DNA of 64,000 nucleotides, taken from NCBI RefSeq assembly GCF_038023995.1, contig NZ_CP150660.1, forward strand, positions 2,540,501-2,604,500, read 5' to 3'. Under the pieces are notes generated by a model. It worked only from the letters and a program-made list of their open reading frames with translations. It was not told the DNA's origin and did not search any database. The position numbers and the translations under genes were made by a program. The first letter of the stretch is position 1, and every line of letters starts with the position of its first letter. Shown here one piece after another: positions 37,691-45,803 of this stretch. The stretch comes from Polaribacter atrinae (GTDB lineage: Bacteria; Bacteroidota; Bacteroidia; Flavobacteriales; Flavobacteriaceae).

Positions 37691-39388
37691 ATGAGTAAAA
37701 ACAAAAATACTTTTGATGCAATTGTAATAGGAACTGGAATTTCTGGCGGATGGGCAGCAAAAGAACTTTGTGAAGGTGGTTTAAAAACTTTGGTGTTAGA
37801 AAGAGGTAGAAATGTAACCCATATTACAGATTATAAAACAGCTAATGCAGAAATATGGGAGTTAGATTATAGTAATAAGTCATCTAACGAAGATATAGAG
37901 AAACAGGGCAAACAAGCTAGAACAGGCTTTGTTACCAACCAAGCATATAAACATTGGTTTGTAAACGATTTAAAACATCCTTATAATGAAACCAAAAGGT
38001 TCGATTGGATTAGAGGGTATCAAGTTGGCGGACGCTCTCTAACTTGGGGCAGACAATCATTAAGGTTAAGCGATTTAGATTTTACTGCAAATAAAAAGGA
38101 AAATATTGCGATAGATTGGCCTATTAGGTATAAAGACATTGCATCTTGGTACACGTATGTAGAAAAGTTTATTGGTGTAAGTGGTGAGGCTTTAAACCTA
38201 CCGCAATTGCCAGATGGTCATTTTTCGCCTGCTTTTCCGTTGAATTGTGTAGAGCAAGAATTTAAAAATAAGATAGGTGAAAATTACGAGAATCGATTTT
38301 TAACTATGGGTAGGTTTGCTAATATTACAGGGAAAAGTGTTCATGAGAATAGACATGCGTGCGTCAATAGAAATAGATGCATGAGAGGTTGTCCTTTGGG
38401 GGGGTATTTTAGTAGTAATTCATCTACACTACCTGCGGCAAACAAAACAGGGAATATGATGTTAAGACCAAATTCTATTGCCTATGAAATTATTTATGAT
38501 GATGAAAAAAAGAAAGCAACAGGTGTTAAAGTTATAGATACACTAACCAAAGTGGTGTACATTTATTATGCAGAAATTATTTTCTGTTGCGCTTCTACAG
38601 TTGCATCTACAAGCATATTAATGCAATCTAAATCGAAACGCTTCCCTAACGGATTAGGGAACGATTCTGGTGAGTTAGGACATAATTTAATGGACCATCA
38701 TTTTAGAGTAGGAGCAACAGGAACTCATAGTGGCTTTAAAGGTGTTGGTTATGAAAATACGAGACCTACTAGTTTTCATATTGTTCGTTTTCAGAATTTG
38801 GGTGATGAAAAATCTAAAAAAGAATATCTAAGAGGTTATTCTTTTCAGGGAGCAGCAAGTAGAAGAGATTGGAAACATCTTATAAAAGAATTGAATTTTG
38901 GTTTAGAATTAAAAGAAAGTCTAAAAAAGCAAGGTCCTTGGCGAATAGGAATTATCGGTTTTGGAGAATGTCTTCCATATCATGAAAATAAAATTGTCTT
39001 GGATTACAATAAAAAAGACGAATGGGGTTTGCCTACAATTACGTTTGATTGTGAGTTTAAAGAGAATGAAAAACGAATGAGAGTAGATATGAAAAAGGAA
39101 GCCATAGAAATGCTAACAAAAGCAGGTTTTTCTGATGTAAAAGGATTCGAAGATGCTTTTGTTCCTGGTCATGCAATTCATGAAATGGGAACAGCAAGAA
39201 TGGGTAATAATCCAAAAACGTCTGTTTTAAATAAAAATAACCAAATTCATAATGTGCCAAATGTGTATGTAACCGATGGTTCTTGTATGACTTCTTCTGG
39301 TAACCAAAATCCATCTTTAACATATATGGCTTTAACGGCAAGAGCAGCAAATCATGCAATACAACTGTTTAAAAAGCAAAATTCATAA
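37691..39388 (+). CDS. GMC-family FAD oxidoreductase, probable sugar/polyol dehydrogenase large subunit
   Basis: The ATG at 37691 (MSKNKNTFDAIVIGTGISGG) is preferred over a GTG four codons earlier. The 565-residue protein has the FAD-binding GTGISGGWAAKEL motif and a central cysteine cluster, CVNRNRCMRGCPLGGYF. The GMC C-terminal signature HEMGTARMGNNP, then VYVTDGSCMTSSGNQNPSLTYMALTARAANH, carries the catalytic His and Asn. The following gene encodes a gluconate-2-dehydrogenase subunit-3-like protein, so this is the flavoprotein subunit of a membrane or periplasmic dehydrogenase that oxidises a sugar or sugar acid. No signal peptide is seen on this subunit; it may travel with its partner. 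Confidence 0.88.
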   Translation: MSKNKNTFDAIVIGTGISGGWAAKELCEGGLKTLVLERGRNVTHITDYKTANAEIWELDYSNKSSNEDIEKQGKQARTGFVTNQAYKHWFVNDLKHPYNETKRFDWIRGYQVGGRSLTWGRQSLRLSDLDFTANKKENIAIDWPIRYKDIASWYTYVEKFIGVSGEALNLPQLPDGHFSPAFPLNCVEQEFKNKIGENYENRFLTMGRFANITGKSVHENRHACVNRNRCMRGCPLGGYFSSNSSTLPAANKTGNMMLRPNSIAYEIIYDDEKKKATGVKVIDTLTKVVYIYYAEIIFCCASTVASTSILMQSKSKRFPNGLGNDSGELGHNLMDHHFRVGATGTHSGFKGVGYENTRPTSFHIVRFQNLGDEKSKKEYLRGYSFQGAASRRDWKHLIKELNFGLELKESLKKQGPWRIGIIGFGECLPYHENKIVLDYNKKDEWGLPTITFDCEFKENEKRMRVDMKKEAIEMLTKAGFSDVKGFEDAFVPGHAIHEMGTARMGNNPKTSVLNKNNQIHNVPNVYVTDGSCMTSSGNQNPSLTYMALTARAANHAIQLFKKQNS

Positions 39389-39390
39389 AG

Positions 39391-39927
39391 ATGGATAGAA
39401 GAAATGCATTAAAAAACATGTCTTTGGCTATTGGTGGTTTCGTAATCACGCCTTCTATACTTAGTGTTTTTGCATCTTGTACTACAAGTAGTGTTGATGT
39501 TAATTATTTATTTTTATCAAAAGAACAATCTTTTGTTATAGATCATTTAGTAGATGTTATTTTGCCGATTTTTAATGCAAATATAAACCATACAGCGTTT
39601 ATTGATAAAATGTTATATCATACGGTTTCTAAAGAAAATCAGCAGATTTTTAAAGCAGGGTATTTAGAATTTGAAAAAAACTATCAGAGTTTATTAAACA
39701 AAGAAGTCTTAAAAGCGAACGAAAGTGATATTCAAACAGTAGTCGAGGAATATTTTTCGATCTCTAAACAAGAAGAGGAAGCTATTTTTAATTTGCTAGA
39801 AAAAGATTTTTCTTTGCTTGATGAAAATCAGAAATTAGAATATCTAAATTATTATTTTCTTACAAATGTGCGGTATTATTGTTTACTTGGGTATTGCACT
39901 TCAGAATATTATCAGAAACCTATTTAA
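39391..39927 (+). CDS. Gluconate 2-dehydrogenase subunit 3-like protein
   Basis: This 178-residue protein starts two bases after the GMC oxidoreductase stop. It opens with MDRRNALKNMSLAIGGFVITPSILSVFASC, a Tat-like or lipoprotein-like export signal with two Arg residues followed by a hydrophobic stretch and Cys. The mature part is helical and has the family pattern FLSKEQSFVIDHLVDVILP, and the acidic QEEEAIFNLLEKDF. Subunit 3 proteins escort the GMC flavoprotein to the periplasm and help its assembly. No haem-binding motif is present, so electrons must pass to another carrier. Confidence 0.82.
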   Translation: MDRRNALKNMSLAIGGFVITPSILSVFASCTTSSVDVNYLFLSKEQSFVIDHLVDVILPIFNANINHTAFIDKMLYHTVSKENQQIFKAGYLEFEKNYQSLLNKEVLKANESDIQTVVEEYFSISKQEEEAIFNLLEKDFSLLDENQKLEYLNYYFLTNVRYYCLLGYCTSEYYQKPI

Positions 39928-40058
39928 GTTTTTTGGTACTTGTTATCAATAGAAAATAGAGATATTAAGTTTGTAAAGTTTACGTAAATAATCGTTCTAA
40001 TTTTTTAGATAAATTTGATTATCAAAGCGTATTCAAAATTTCAATTGTTTTATCCAAT

Positions 40059-40094
40059 AAAAAAACCTCAACTATAATAGTTGAGGTTTTTTTG
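40059..40094. terminator. Bidirectional terminator at the island's left junction
   Basis: A stem of about 16 bp (AAAAAAACCTCAACTA with TAGTTGAGGTTTTTTT) with a 3-base loop overlaps the first bases of attL. Before island insertion it would have been the terminator just beyond the 3' end of the tRNA-Leu gene. Confidence 0.85.
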
Positions 40095-40109
40095 GTACTC
40101 AAGGTGGGA
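40089..40109. repeat. attL direct repeat
   Basis: TTTTTGGTACTCAAGGTGGGA matches the tRNA-Leu 3' end at 61803-61823 except T for C at 40105. It is followed by GTACC, so GGTACTC and GAGTACC form a 7-bp inverted repeat around the core. Confidence 0.88.
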
Positions 40110-40215
40110 GTACCTTATTTTTTAAACGTGTTTAATCTCTTTTAAACCCTTTAAATATTGTATAGTAGAATTTAATTAATTTAACTGAAATCAATTTTTA
40201 TCAAATTTTATTTAA

Positions 40216-40227
40216 ATAGGTAGCCCT
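40216..40227 (+). promoter_or_regulatory. Putative integrase arm-type binding site, left end
   Basis: ATAGGTAGCCCT is identical to 61751-61762 near the other end of the island. A related TTGCCCT follows at 40233-40239. Repeated short motifs near both att sites are typical of arm sites for tyrosine recombinases. Confidence 0.5.
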
Positions 40228-40270
40228 TTTAATTGCCCTCTTTTATATATTTGTATCAAATTGTATATTT

Positions 40271-41524
40271 ATGAAAGTTTCATTTCATTTAAGAAAGGAT
40301 AAGGCTAATAAAGAAGGGTTAATGCCAGTTAGAATGTTAATTACTGCTAAAGACTGTAAAATATTTAAAGTGATTAAAGGTGTTAACTGTAAAGAATCCT
40401 TTTGGGATAAAAGAAGTGAACGTCTTAATTCTCCAAGGAAAAATAGCCCTTACAACTATCACATTGAATACAATAAGATAATTGACGAAAGAGAGGATGA
40501 AATAAAGAAATTGTTTAGATACATTTTGCTAAACAATATCAACCCTACTAAAGATTATATTTTAGAGAAGCTTGAAAATGGATTAGATAAAGTAAATCTT
40601 ACCCATGAGTTTTTTCCAACTTTTGAAGAATTTAAAGATTCAAGTAAGTCTATAAAAACAGCAAGAACAATTAAATCTTATGTTACAACAATAAATTTTC
40701 TTAAAGATTTTGAATCATATTCTGGAATAAGGTTATTATTTGATTCTATTGATAGTACATTTTTTGAGAAATTACAGGATTATACATTCACGGAAAGAAA
40801 AAACAAAAATAGCTACTTCGCATTCATTATAAAGGTTTTAAAAACTTTTATGAATTGGTCTTTAGATAAAGAATATCACAATAATCTTAAGTATAAGAAA
40901 TTTAAAGCTAGAGAAGATGAAACCGAAATCATCTATTTAACTATGGATGAATTAATGAAGCTTTATAATCATGATTTTGAATCACCGAGATTAAACCAAG
41001 TTCGTGACATGTACGTCTTTAATTCGGTAACAGGTTTAAGGATATCAGATTACAAGGCTCTAAAGCCATCAAATGTCAAAAAGGATTACTTGTTAATTAC
41101 TGTTCAAAAGACAAAAGCAATCAACACTAAAATACCTTTAAATAAGTTTTCTAGAGAGATTTTAGAGAGATATAAAGATACAATACATGAACCCTTACCT
41201 GTTATTTCTGACCAGAAATTAAATAAGTATATTAAAGAATGTTGTAAAATAGTTGAGATTGACACTATGATTACGAAAACCAGATATGTAGGTCAAAAAA
41301 GAATAGAAAAAACTGTACCGAAATATGAATTAATTACTTCGCATACTGCACGTAAAACTTTTGTTACGAATTCCTTAATTCTTGGAATGAAAGAAATGGT
41401 TGTTAGGGATATTACAGGTCATAAGAAAGAGGAAAGCTTTAGACGTTACGTTAAAATTGCAGAGGATTTTAAAAGAAAAGAAATGGATAACACTTGGAAT
41501 AATGTAGATATGTCAGAAAATTAA
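40271..41524 (+). CDS. Tyrosine recombinase / integrase of the island
   Basis: This 417-residue integrase has an N-terminal arm-binding domain (FHLRKDKANKEGLMPVRMLI, with the ITAKDCKIFKV strand usual in Bacteroidetes). A SAM-like core-binding domain follows (about 115-215, FEEFKDSSKSIKTARTIKSYVTTINFLKDF). The catalytic domain has Arg257 (TGLRISDY), His358 and Arg361 (SHTARKTF), a GHKK box and the nucleophile Tyr393 (FRRYVKIAE). All catalytic residues are present, so it should be active. It reads inward from attL and lies 4 bases before the next gene. It should catalyse insertion at and excision from the tRNA-Leu site. Confidence 0.95.
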   Translation: MKVSFHLRKDKANKEGLMPVRMLITAKDCKIFKVIKGVNCKESFWDKRSERLNSPRKNSPYNYHIEYNKIIDEREDEIKKLFRYILLNNINPTKDYILEKLENGLDKVNLTHEFFPTFEEFKDSSKSIKTARTIKSYVTTINFLKDFESYSGIRLLFDSIDSTFFEKLQDYTFTERKNKNSYFAFIIKVLKTFMNWSLDKEYHNNLKYKKFKAREDETEIIYLTMDELMKLYNHDFESPRLNQVRDMYVFNSVTGLRISDYKALKPSNVKKDYLLITVQKTKAINTKIPLNKFSREILERYKDTIHEPLPVISDQKLNKYIKECCKIVEIDTMITKTRYVGQKRIEKTVPKYELITSHTARKTFVTNSLILGMKEMVVRDITGHKKEESFRRYVKIAEDFKRKEMDNTWNNVDMSEN

Positions 41525-41527
41525 TTA

Positions 41528-42154
41528 ATGAGGCATACAAAGAAAATTATAGAGAGGCTAAAAAAATCTCAAGAAGTTCATAAATTAGAATCTGAAAAAA
41601 TAGAATCTAGAGAAATTACAAATAAGCTGAAATTAAAAAGTGTAATTTCTCCAAAGAAAATTTATAGGTTATTTAAAAAATTCTTAATTGTACCTTATGA
41701 TGGAAAAACGCCTCTTTTGAGTGGGTTTATTATAGATACTAAATTTGAGAGAAGAATTATTAATTCAATTTTATTATCTTTTGAATTTGATAAAAAAAGA
41801 CACCCTAAGTTTTCTTATAAATCACGTGTTACAAAATATGATACAAAATATCCTTTTATTTATTTAAAAAAACATCCTATTCTAGAGAACCTTACTGCTA
41901 TAGAAATTAATAATATCAGAGCAATCATAATAATTATGCAAAATGAAAAATGCTTTAATAATTTTAATCCATTATTAGCTTCAAAAATTATAGCAAATAA
42001 TTTTTATTGCGAGGAAAAAAACTCTAATAATTCTGTTGCAAATAATAGAAAAATTTTTAATCAGCATTTTATAAAGGGAAGTAAAAATTCCTCAAAATAC
42101 ACTCCTATTTCTTCTGCTGTTAAACTTCATAAAATAAAACATAATTTTAAGTAG
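41528..42154 (+). CDS. Hypothetical protein of the island's integration module
   Basis: This 208-residue, strongly basic protein (many Lys, Arg) starts 4 bases after the integrase stop, so it is co-transcribed with it. The first 45 residues are predicted coiled-coil or helix (KKIIERLKKSQEVHKLESEKIESREITNKLKLKS). A central part has PYDGKTPLLSGFIIDTKFERRI and a conserved-looking HPKFSYKSRVTKYDTKYPFIYLKK. No known family is recognised. Its charge suggests nucleic-acid binding, perhaps as an accessory recombination or mobilisation factor. That is inference only. Confidence 0.55.
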   Translation: MRHTKKIIERLKKSQEVHKLESEKIESREITNKLKLKSVISPKKIYRLFKKFLIVPYDGKTPLLSGFIIDTKFERRIINSILLSFEFDKKRHPKFSYKSRVTKYDTKYPFIYLKKHPILENLTAIEINNIRAIIIIMQNEKCFNNFNPLLASKIIANNFYCEEKNSNNSVANNRKIFNQHFIKGSKNSSKYTPISSAVKLHKIKHNFK

Positions 42155-42322
42155 AAATAACACTTTTCACAATTTTTAAAATAAAAAAAGCTCTAAAACC
42201 CTTTCTAAGAAAGGTAATTTTAGTAACAGTTTTTTTTAGTCCATTGTCACTTTTGTGAACTTTAATGAAATTTGCTACATCTAAACATAGATTGAGATTC
42301 AGTCTAGTTAAAACAAATTAAG

Positions 42323-42625
42323 ATGGCAAACGTATTATTCTACACACACAGTAAAGACGATTTAGTAAGAGCAGTTCGTCTAGTAATAAATGAAATAAGA
42401 CAAACAGAACTAGTTGATTCTTCAATTCCAGCTGATGACGAAAAACTTTCCCAAAAAGCAGCTTCTGTACTTTTAGGGATTAGTGTTACCACAATCATTG
42501 ATTGGCGAAAATCGGGTAAAATACCAAGAGATGCTTATATGCGTATCGGAAGACCTATTTTTTATTCTAAAAAGAAACTTCTTGAGTATGCTAGAAATAA
42601 TAAAAGTTTAGTTAAAAGTTCTTAA
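42323..42625 (+). CDS. Excisionase-like helix-turn-helix protein (HTH_17 type)
   Basis: In this 100-residue protein, residues 45-98 (KLSQKAASVLLGISVTTIIDWRKSGKIPRDAYMRIGRPIFYSKKKLLEYAR) form a winged helix-turn-helix of the MerR/excisionase group, which reads DNA near att sites or regulates island genes. The N-terminal 40 residues (FYTHSKDDLVRAVRLVINEIRQ) are helical. It is followed after 2 bases by the replication-initiator-like gene and forms one operon with it and the DnaC-like ATPase. Similar proteins are standard in Bacteroidetes mobile elements beside integrases. Confidence 0.82.
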   Translation: MANVLFYTHSKDDLVRAVRLVINEIRQTELVDSSIPADDEKLSQKAASVLLGISVTTIIDWRKSGKIPRDAYMRIGRPIFYSKKKLLEYARNNKSLVKSS

Positions 42626-42627
42626 TA

Positions 42628-43041
42628 ATGGAATCGAAAGAACCTTCTTATTACGCTATTTTACCTGCACCTGTTAGGTATGATAAAAGACTAACACCAA
42701 ATGCAAAAATTTTATTCTCAGAAATAACTTCATTAACGAATCAACTTGGTTTTTGTTATGCAACAAATAGATACTTTGAAAACTTGTACAAAGTATCTAC
42801 ACAGTCAATTAATTTTTGGCTTAAACAACTAGAAGAATTTGGGTATATAAAAAGGCATTTATACAGAGATAAGGGTACTAAAGAAATCTTGAATAGGTAT
42901 ATAACAATATTTGATAAGCCTATACAAGTAAACTTTAATAGGCCTATACAAGATATCTTTAAGGATAATAATAAACTATTAAATAATAAACCTAATAATT
43001 ATTTAAAGAAAAAAGTGAAATTAAATCCAAGAAAATCATGA
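42628..43041 (+). CDS. Replication-initiator-like winged helix protein
   Basis: This 137-residue protein opens with YYAILPAPVRYDKRLTPNAKILFSEITSLTNQLGFCYATNRYFENLYKVSTQSINFWLKQLEEFGYIKRHLYRD. This is the HTH_36 domain found at the N-terminus of plasmid RepA/phage replication-initiation proteins. The family is usually longer. Here only the DNA-binding part and a basic tail (KKKVKLNPRKS) are present, so it may be a helicase loader partner or a short initiator. Its last codons overlap the ATPase gene by 4 bases. The iteron-like repeats downstream may be its target. Confidence 0.75.
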   Translation: MESKEPSYYAILPAPVRYDKRLTPNAKILFSEITSLTNQLGFCYATNRYFENLYKVSTQSINFWLKQLEEFGYIKRHLYRDKGTKEILNRYITIFDKPIQVNFNRPIQDIFKDNNKLLNNKPNNYLKKKVKLNPRKS

Positions 43042-43772
43042 GTAGTTTAAGACAGATATTTAAAATAAAAATAGGAATGGAGCCTGAAAAAGAAAGAAAA
43101 AAAAGAATTGCGCTCGAAAAAAAAGAAAGAGATTACAATAAAAAAGTTAGAAACCCAATAATTAAAACAGACAATAAAATGACTACAGAAGAATTTAAAG
43201 CTATTTTATTTAAAGAAGCTACTGAGTATTTTTTAAAAATGAATAGACAATTTATTATAGATGATGATAATAAGATATTTTTGAAATTGATATCCTTATA
43301 CTTTACTGATAATATTGATTTTGAAAAAGAAACTAATGGAGAATTAAGAAAAGGTTTATTGGTTTATGGTGATTGTGGTTCGGGTAAGTCTTCAATATTT
43401 GATATTATTCAAAACATTAGCTTAAAATACAATTTAAAGCACTTGTGGTTTAAAAATGTATCAGTTCATGATGTAATTACAGATTATAATATAAATGGTG
43501 AGGAGGTGGTTAAACGACTTACTACGGGGAATATTCATTTTGATGATCTAGGTACAGAAAAATTAGCAAATTCTTGGGGGGTTCGAGAAAAATTAATGGG
43601 GAGGATTTTAGAGATAAGGTATAATAATTTCAAAAAATACGGTATTAAAACTTTTGTGACAACAAATTTATCGATAGATGAAATAAAAAGGTACTACGGA
43701 GTCCGAGTTGCTGATAGATTATATGAATTATTTAATTTTATTGAGTTAACAGGGGAGTCTAGACGGTTTTGA
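43038..43772 (+). CDS. DnaC/IstB-like helicase-loader ATPase
   Basis: This 244-residue P-loop ATPase overlaps the preceding gene by 4 bases (ATGA), a sign of translational coupling. It has a basic N-terminal region of about 50 residues. Walker A is LLVYGDCGSGKSSIFD and Walker B is NIHFDDLGTE. A sensor motif is TFVTTNLSIDEIKRYYGVRVADRLYELF, ending in the DnaC-type arginine finger region. DnaC-like proteins load the replicative helicase at a phage, plasmid or island origin. Together with the HTH_36 protein and the repeats that follow, this forms a small replication module. Confidence 0.82.
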   Translation: MSSLRQIFKIKIGMEPEKERKKRIALEKKERDYNKKVRNPIIKTDNKMTTEEFKAILFKEATEYFLKMNRQFIIDDDNKIFLKLISLYFTDNIDFEKETNGELRKGLLVYGDCGSGKSSIFDIIQNISLKYNLKHLWFKNVSVHDVITDYNINGEEVVKRLTTGNIHFDDLGTEKLANSWGVREKLMGRILEIRYNNFKKYGIKTFVTTNLSIDEIKRYYGVRVADRLYELFNFIELTGESRRF

Positions 43773-43830
43773 TTGTTGTTTAGTTATTTAAGCTTGCTTT
43801 CTTATTTGTCTTATTTATATCTTAATAGAT

Positions 43831-44181
43831 TTTTATACTTTTCTATAATTATGTTTTTGTAGTTTTATATAATTTGGTGAAATGATTTTATACATATATA
43901 TTTTTATATAATTATGTTTTTGTGGTTTTATATAATTGTGTTAAAATGATTTTATACACTTATACATATATGTTTTTATACTTTTCTATAATTATGTTTT
44001 TGTAGTTTTATATAATTTGGTGAAATGATTTTATACATACATATATATTTATATAATTATGCTTTTGTGGTTTTATATAATTGTGTTAAAATGATTTTAT
44101 ACACTTATACATATATGTTTTTATACTTTTCTATAATTGTGTTTTTGTAGTTTTATATAATTTGGTGAAAATGATTTTATC
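43831..44181. repeat. AT-rich iteron-like tandem repeat block
   Basis: Five copies of a core of about 50 bases start at 43845, 43908, 43988, 44053 and 44133. Each reads about ATAATTATGTTTTTGTRG then TTTTATATAATT and GTGAAAATGATTTTAT. Spacing alternates 63-65 and 80 bases, so the larger unit is about 143-145 bases. The block directly follows the DnaC-like gene and is almost pure A and T. A replication origin or initiator-binding array is the best reading, inferred from position. Confidence 0.75.
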
Positions 44182-45070
44182 GATTTATATTATTGGGGTA
44201 ATTTACAAGAATCCCTAAATTATTTATAATATAAAAATTTCCGTTTATTTTTTTTGCTTTTAATGAATTTAAAATTTAATTTTTATAATCATTATTGCGT
44301 TGTATATTTTATCAGAGGTTTTAAAAAGAAGAGAGCAAGATGTATCTTTATGCACATGAATTTTAACAAATTCAGTTACATAAAAATGTCTTGCCTATAA
44401 AAAATAGGAGTTGATTTGCAGCGGAACTTGCAATTCTAAAAAGTAAAAAATAGCGTATTTTTTTTACTTAATGAAGTAAAATAGGGCTGGAGGGGAAAAA
44501 ATAACTAAAATTTTATCAGATAGTCGGGCTAATGAGTTAACTTGGTTGTAGAAAATTTGCTGATATTGATAATCTAATAGATAAGAAATTGAACCAATTT
44601 AAAAATTAATAGAGAATAATTTAAGAGGTTTTTAAAGCAAATTGATGTTTTTTAAAATAGAATGTTCTAAATAAAATTCTTTGATTAGGAGAATAGGACA
44701 TAATGTGTCGCCTGCCGCTAGGGCTCATTTTAAAAACAATCTGATTTTCTAATCATTACTATGAAGAGAAAATCAAATCATTTTTAAAACGGAAAAACTA
44801 CAAGAGTAAGTTTTAAAAGTAAAAATTGCTATAACTTTATATAAAGAGACATTTATGCTTTTATATAAATATACAATGCCTGTTCTATCGGTGTTAAGTC
44901 TCATTTCTAAAACAATCTGCTTTTATAATTTTATAGAGTGTAATCTCGGGATTAAAAAAAGGTTTAAAAGTAAAATGATTTCTTATATTCTAATGATAGT
45001 AAAATGCTGTAATAAAGTTGTTAATCCTAGTGTTTAGTACTGGGTAAATAATTTTATTGAGGGGTTTAAA
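44182..45070. other. Non-coding stretch of the island with degenerate repeats and a GC-rich patch
   Basis: About 890 bases without a supported gene. A hairpin AAGTAAAAAATA-GCG-TATTTTTTTTACTT lies at about 44440-44469. A GC-rich patch, TGTGTCGCCTGCCGCTAGGGC, lies near 44705-44725 in otherwise AT-rich DNA. Segments around 44725-44760 and 44890-45000 are degenerate copies of each other, with a third at 45470-45600. A 60-codon frame at 44855-45037 looks non-coding. An origin of transfer, structured RNA or decayed genes are possible. Confidence 0.5.
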
Positions 45071-45129
45071 TTACACCTATAAGGGTGTAATTTAGGTGGG
45101 TTTTATTATATTGTACCCTTAAAGGTATA
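45071..45129 (+). promoter_or_regulatory. Two palindromic operators before the HipB-like gene
   Basis: TTACACC-TATAAG-GGTGTAA (45071-45090) and TGTACCCTTAAAGGTATA (45112-45129) are palindromes that share TACCCTTA-like half sites. The second abuts the GTG start codon. This arrangement is usual for autoregulated antitoxin-type repressors. Confidence 0.6.
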
Positions 45130-45131
45130 AT

Positions 45132-45374
45132 GTGGATAACTGGGATAGAAAGAATAGTATAGCTCAATTTGTAAGAGACAGACGTAAAAAGGTAAAACTA
45201 ACACAGGTAGAGTTATCAGACTTTACAGGAGTTGGATTGCGTTTTGTACGTGAACTTGAACAAGGGAAACCAAACTTAATGTCAGGGAAAGTAAATCAAG
45301 TACTATTATTTTTCGGACACACTTTAACACCAACACCTATAAGTGATGAGACAAGGCGAAATATGGGTAAATAA
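45132..45374 (+). CDS. HipB/y4mF-like XRE-family repressor, without a HipA partner
   Basis: This 80-residue protein is a single XRE helix-turn-helix (SIAQFVRDRRKKVKLTQVELSDFTGVGLRFVRELEQGKPNLMSGKVNQVLLFFGHTL). It matches the y4mF/HipB antitoxin group, including the typical GVGLRFVRELEQGK. It starts with GTG right after a palindromic operator. Such genes are normally followed within a few bases by hipA, encoding a Ser/Thr kinase toxin. Here 429 bases without a gene follow, so the toxin appears lost. It may now act as a free repressor of island genes. Confidence 0.82.
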   Translation: MDNWDRKNSIAQFVRDRRKKVKLTQVELSDFTGVGLRFVRELEQGKPNLMSGKVNQVLLFFGHTLTPTPISDETRRNMGK

Positions 45375-45803
45375 TACGCTATAAAGTGTCTAAATGAGGG
45401 TGACAATTATTATAGTTTTAAACCTAAACAACTATTGACTTTTTTCATTTGTTTAATTCCTTAAGGCTAATGTTTGGTATTGCTTATATATTTAAAAACC
45501 CAAAGTAATTTGCTTTTTTTATAGTAGTGTAATCTCTGGATTTAGAGTGTTATCTCTGATATTAAAAAGGTTCTAAAAACAAAGTGATTTTTTTAATTCA
45601 GTTCGTTTTTTCTCAAATTACTCACTACTGCGAATTAATAAAAGTTGAAATTTTTACTACTTCTAAATATCTCAAGTTAGTTTAAGGTTGTTTAAATCTT
45701 AATGTTTTTTTAAAGTTTACTGAAACCCTCTTAAATTTGATGCTCTAATTAATAGTTCATTATTCCTTTTTTTTTTACTTTTATAAAAAAAATATTTGCT
45801 AAT
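45375..45803. other. Non-coding region before the sspA operon
   Basis: No credible frame of useful length. The segment around 45519-45600 is a degenerate copy of 44934-44990 (shared GTGTAATCTC and GGATT, then ATTAAAAAGGTT). It presumably includes the promoter of the sspA operon, but no confident -33/-7 pair was found. Confidence 0.45.

Noticed and set aside
42167..42240. Possible terminator hairpin (CCTTTC-TAA-GAAAGG) before the excisionase-like gene
   Set aside because: The stem is only six base pairs and is not followed closely by a T-run, so it is too weak to list.
43831..44181. CRISPR array
   Set aside because: The repeats are long, diverged and almost pure A and T, with no uniform spacers and no cas genes.
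44855..45037. A 60-codon plus-strand frame in the island's non-coding stretch
   Set aside because: It lies over a segment that recurs in degenerate form elsewhere, has no recognisable domain, and has composition like the surrounding non-coding DNA.
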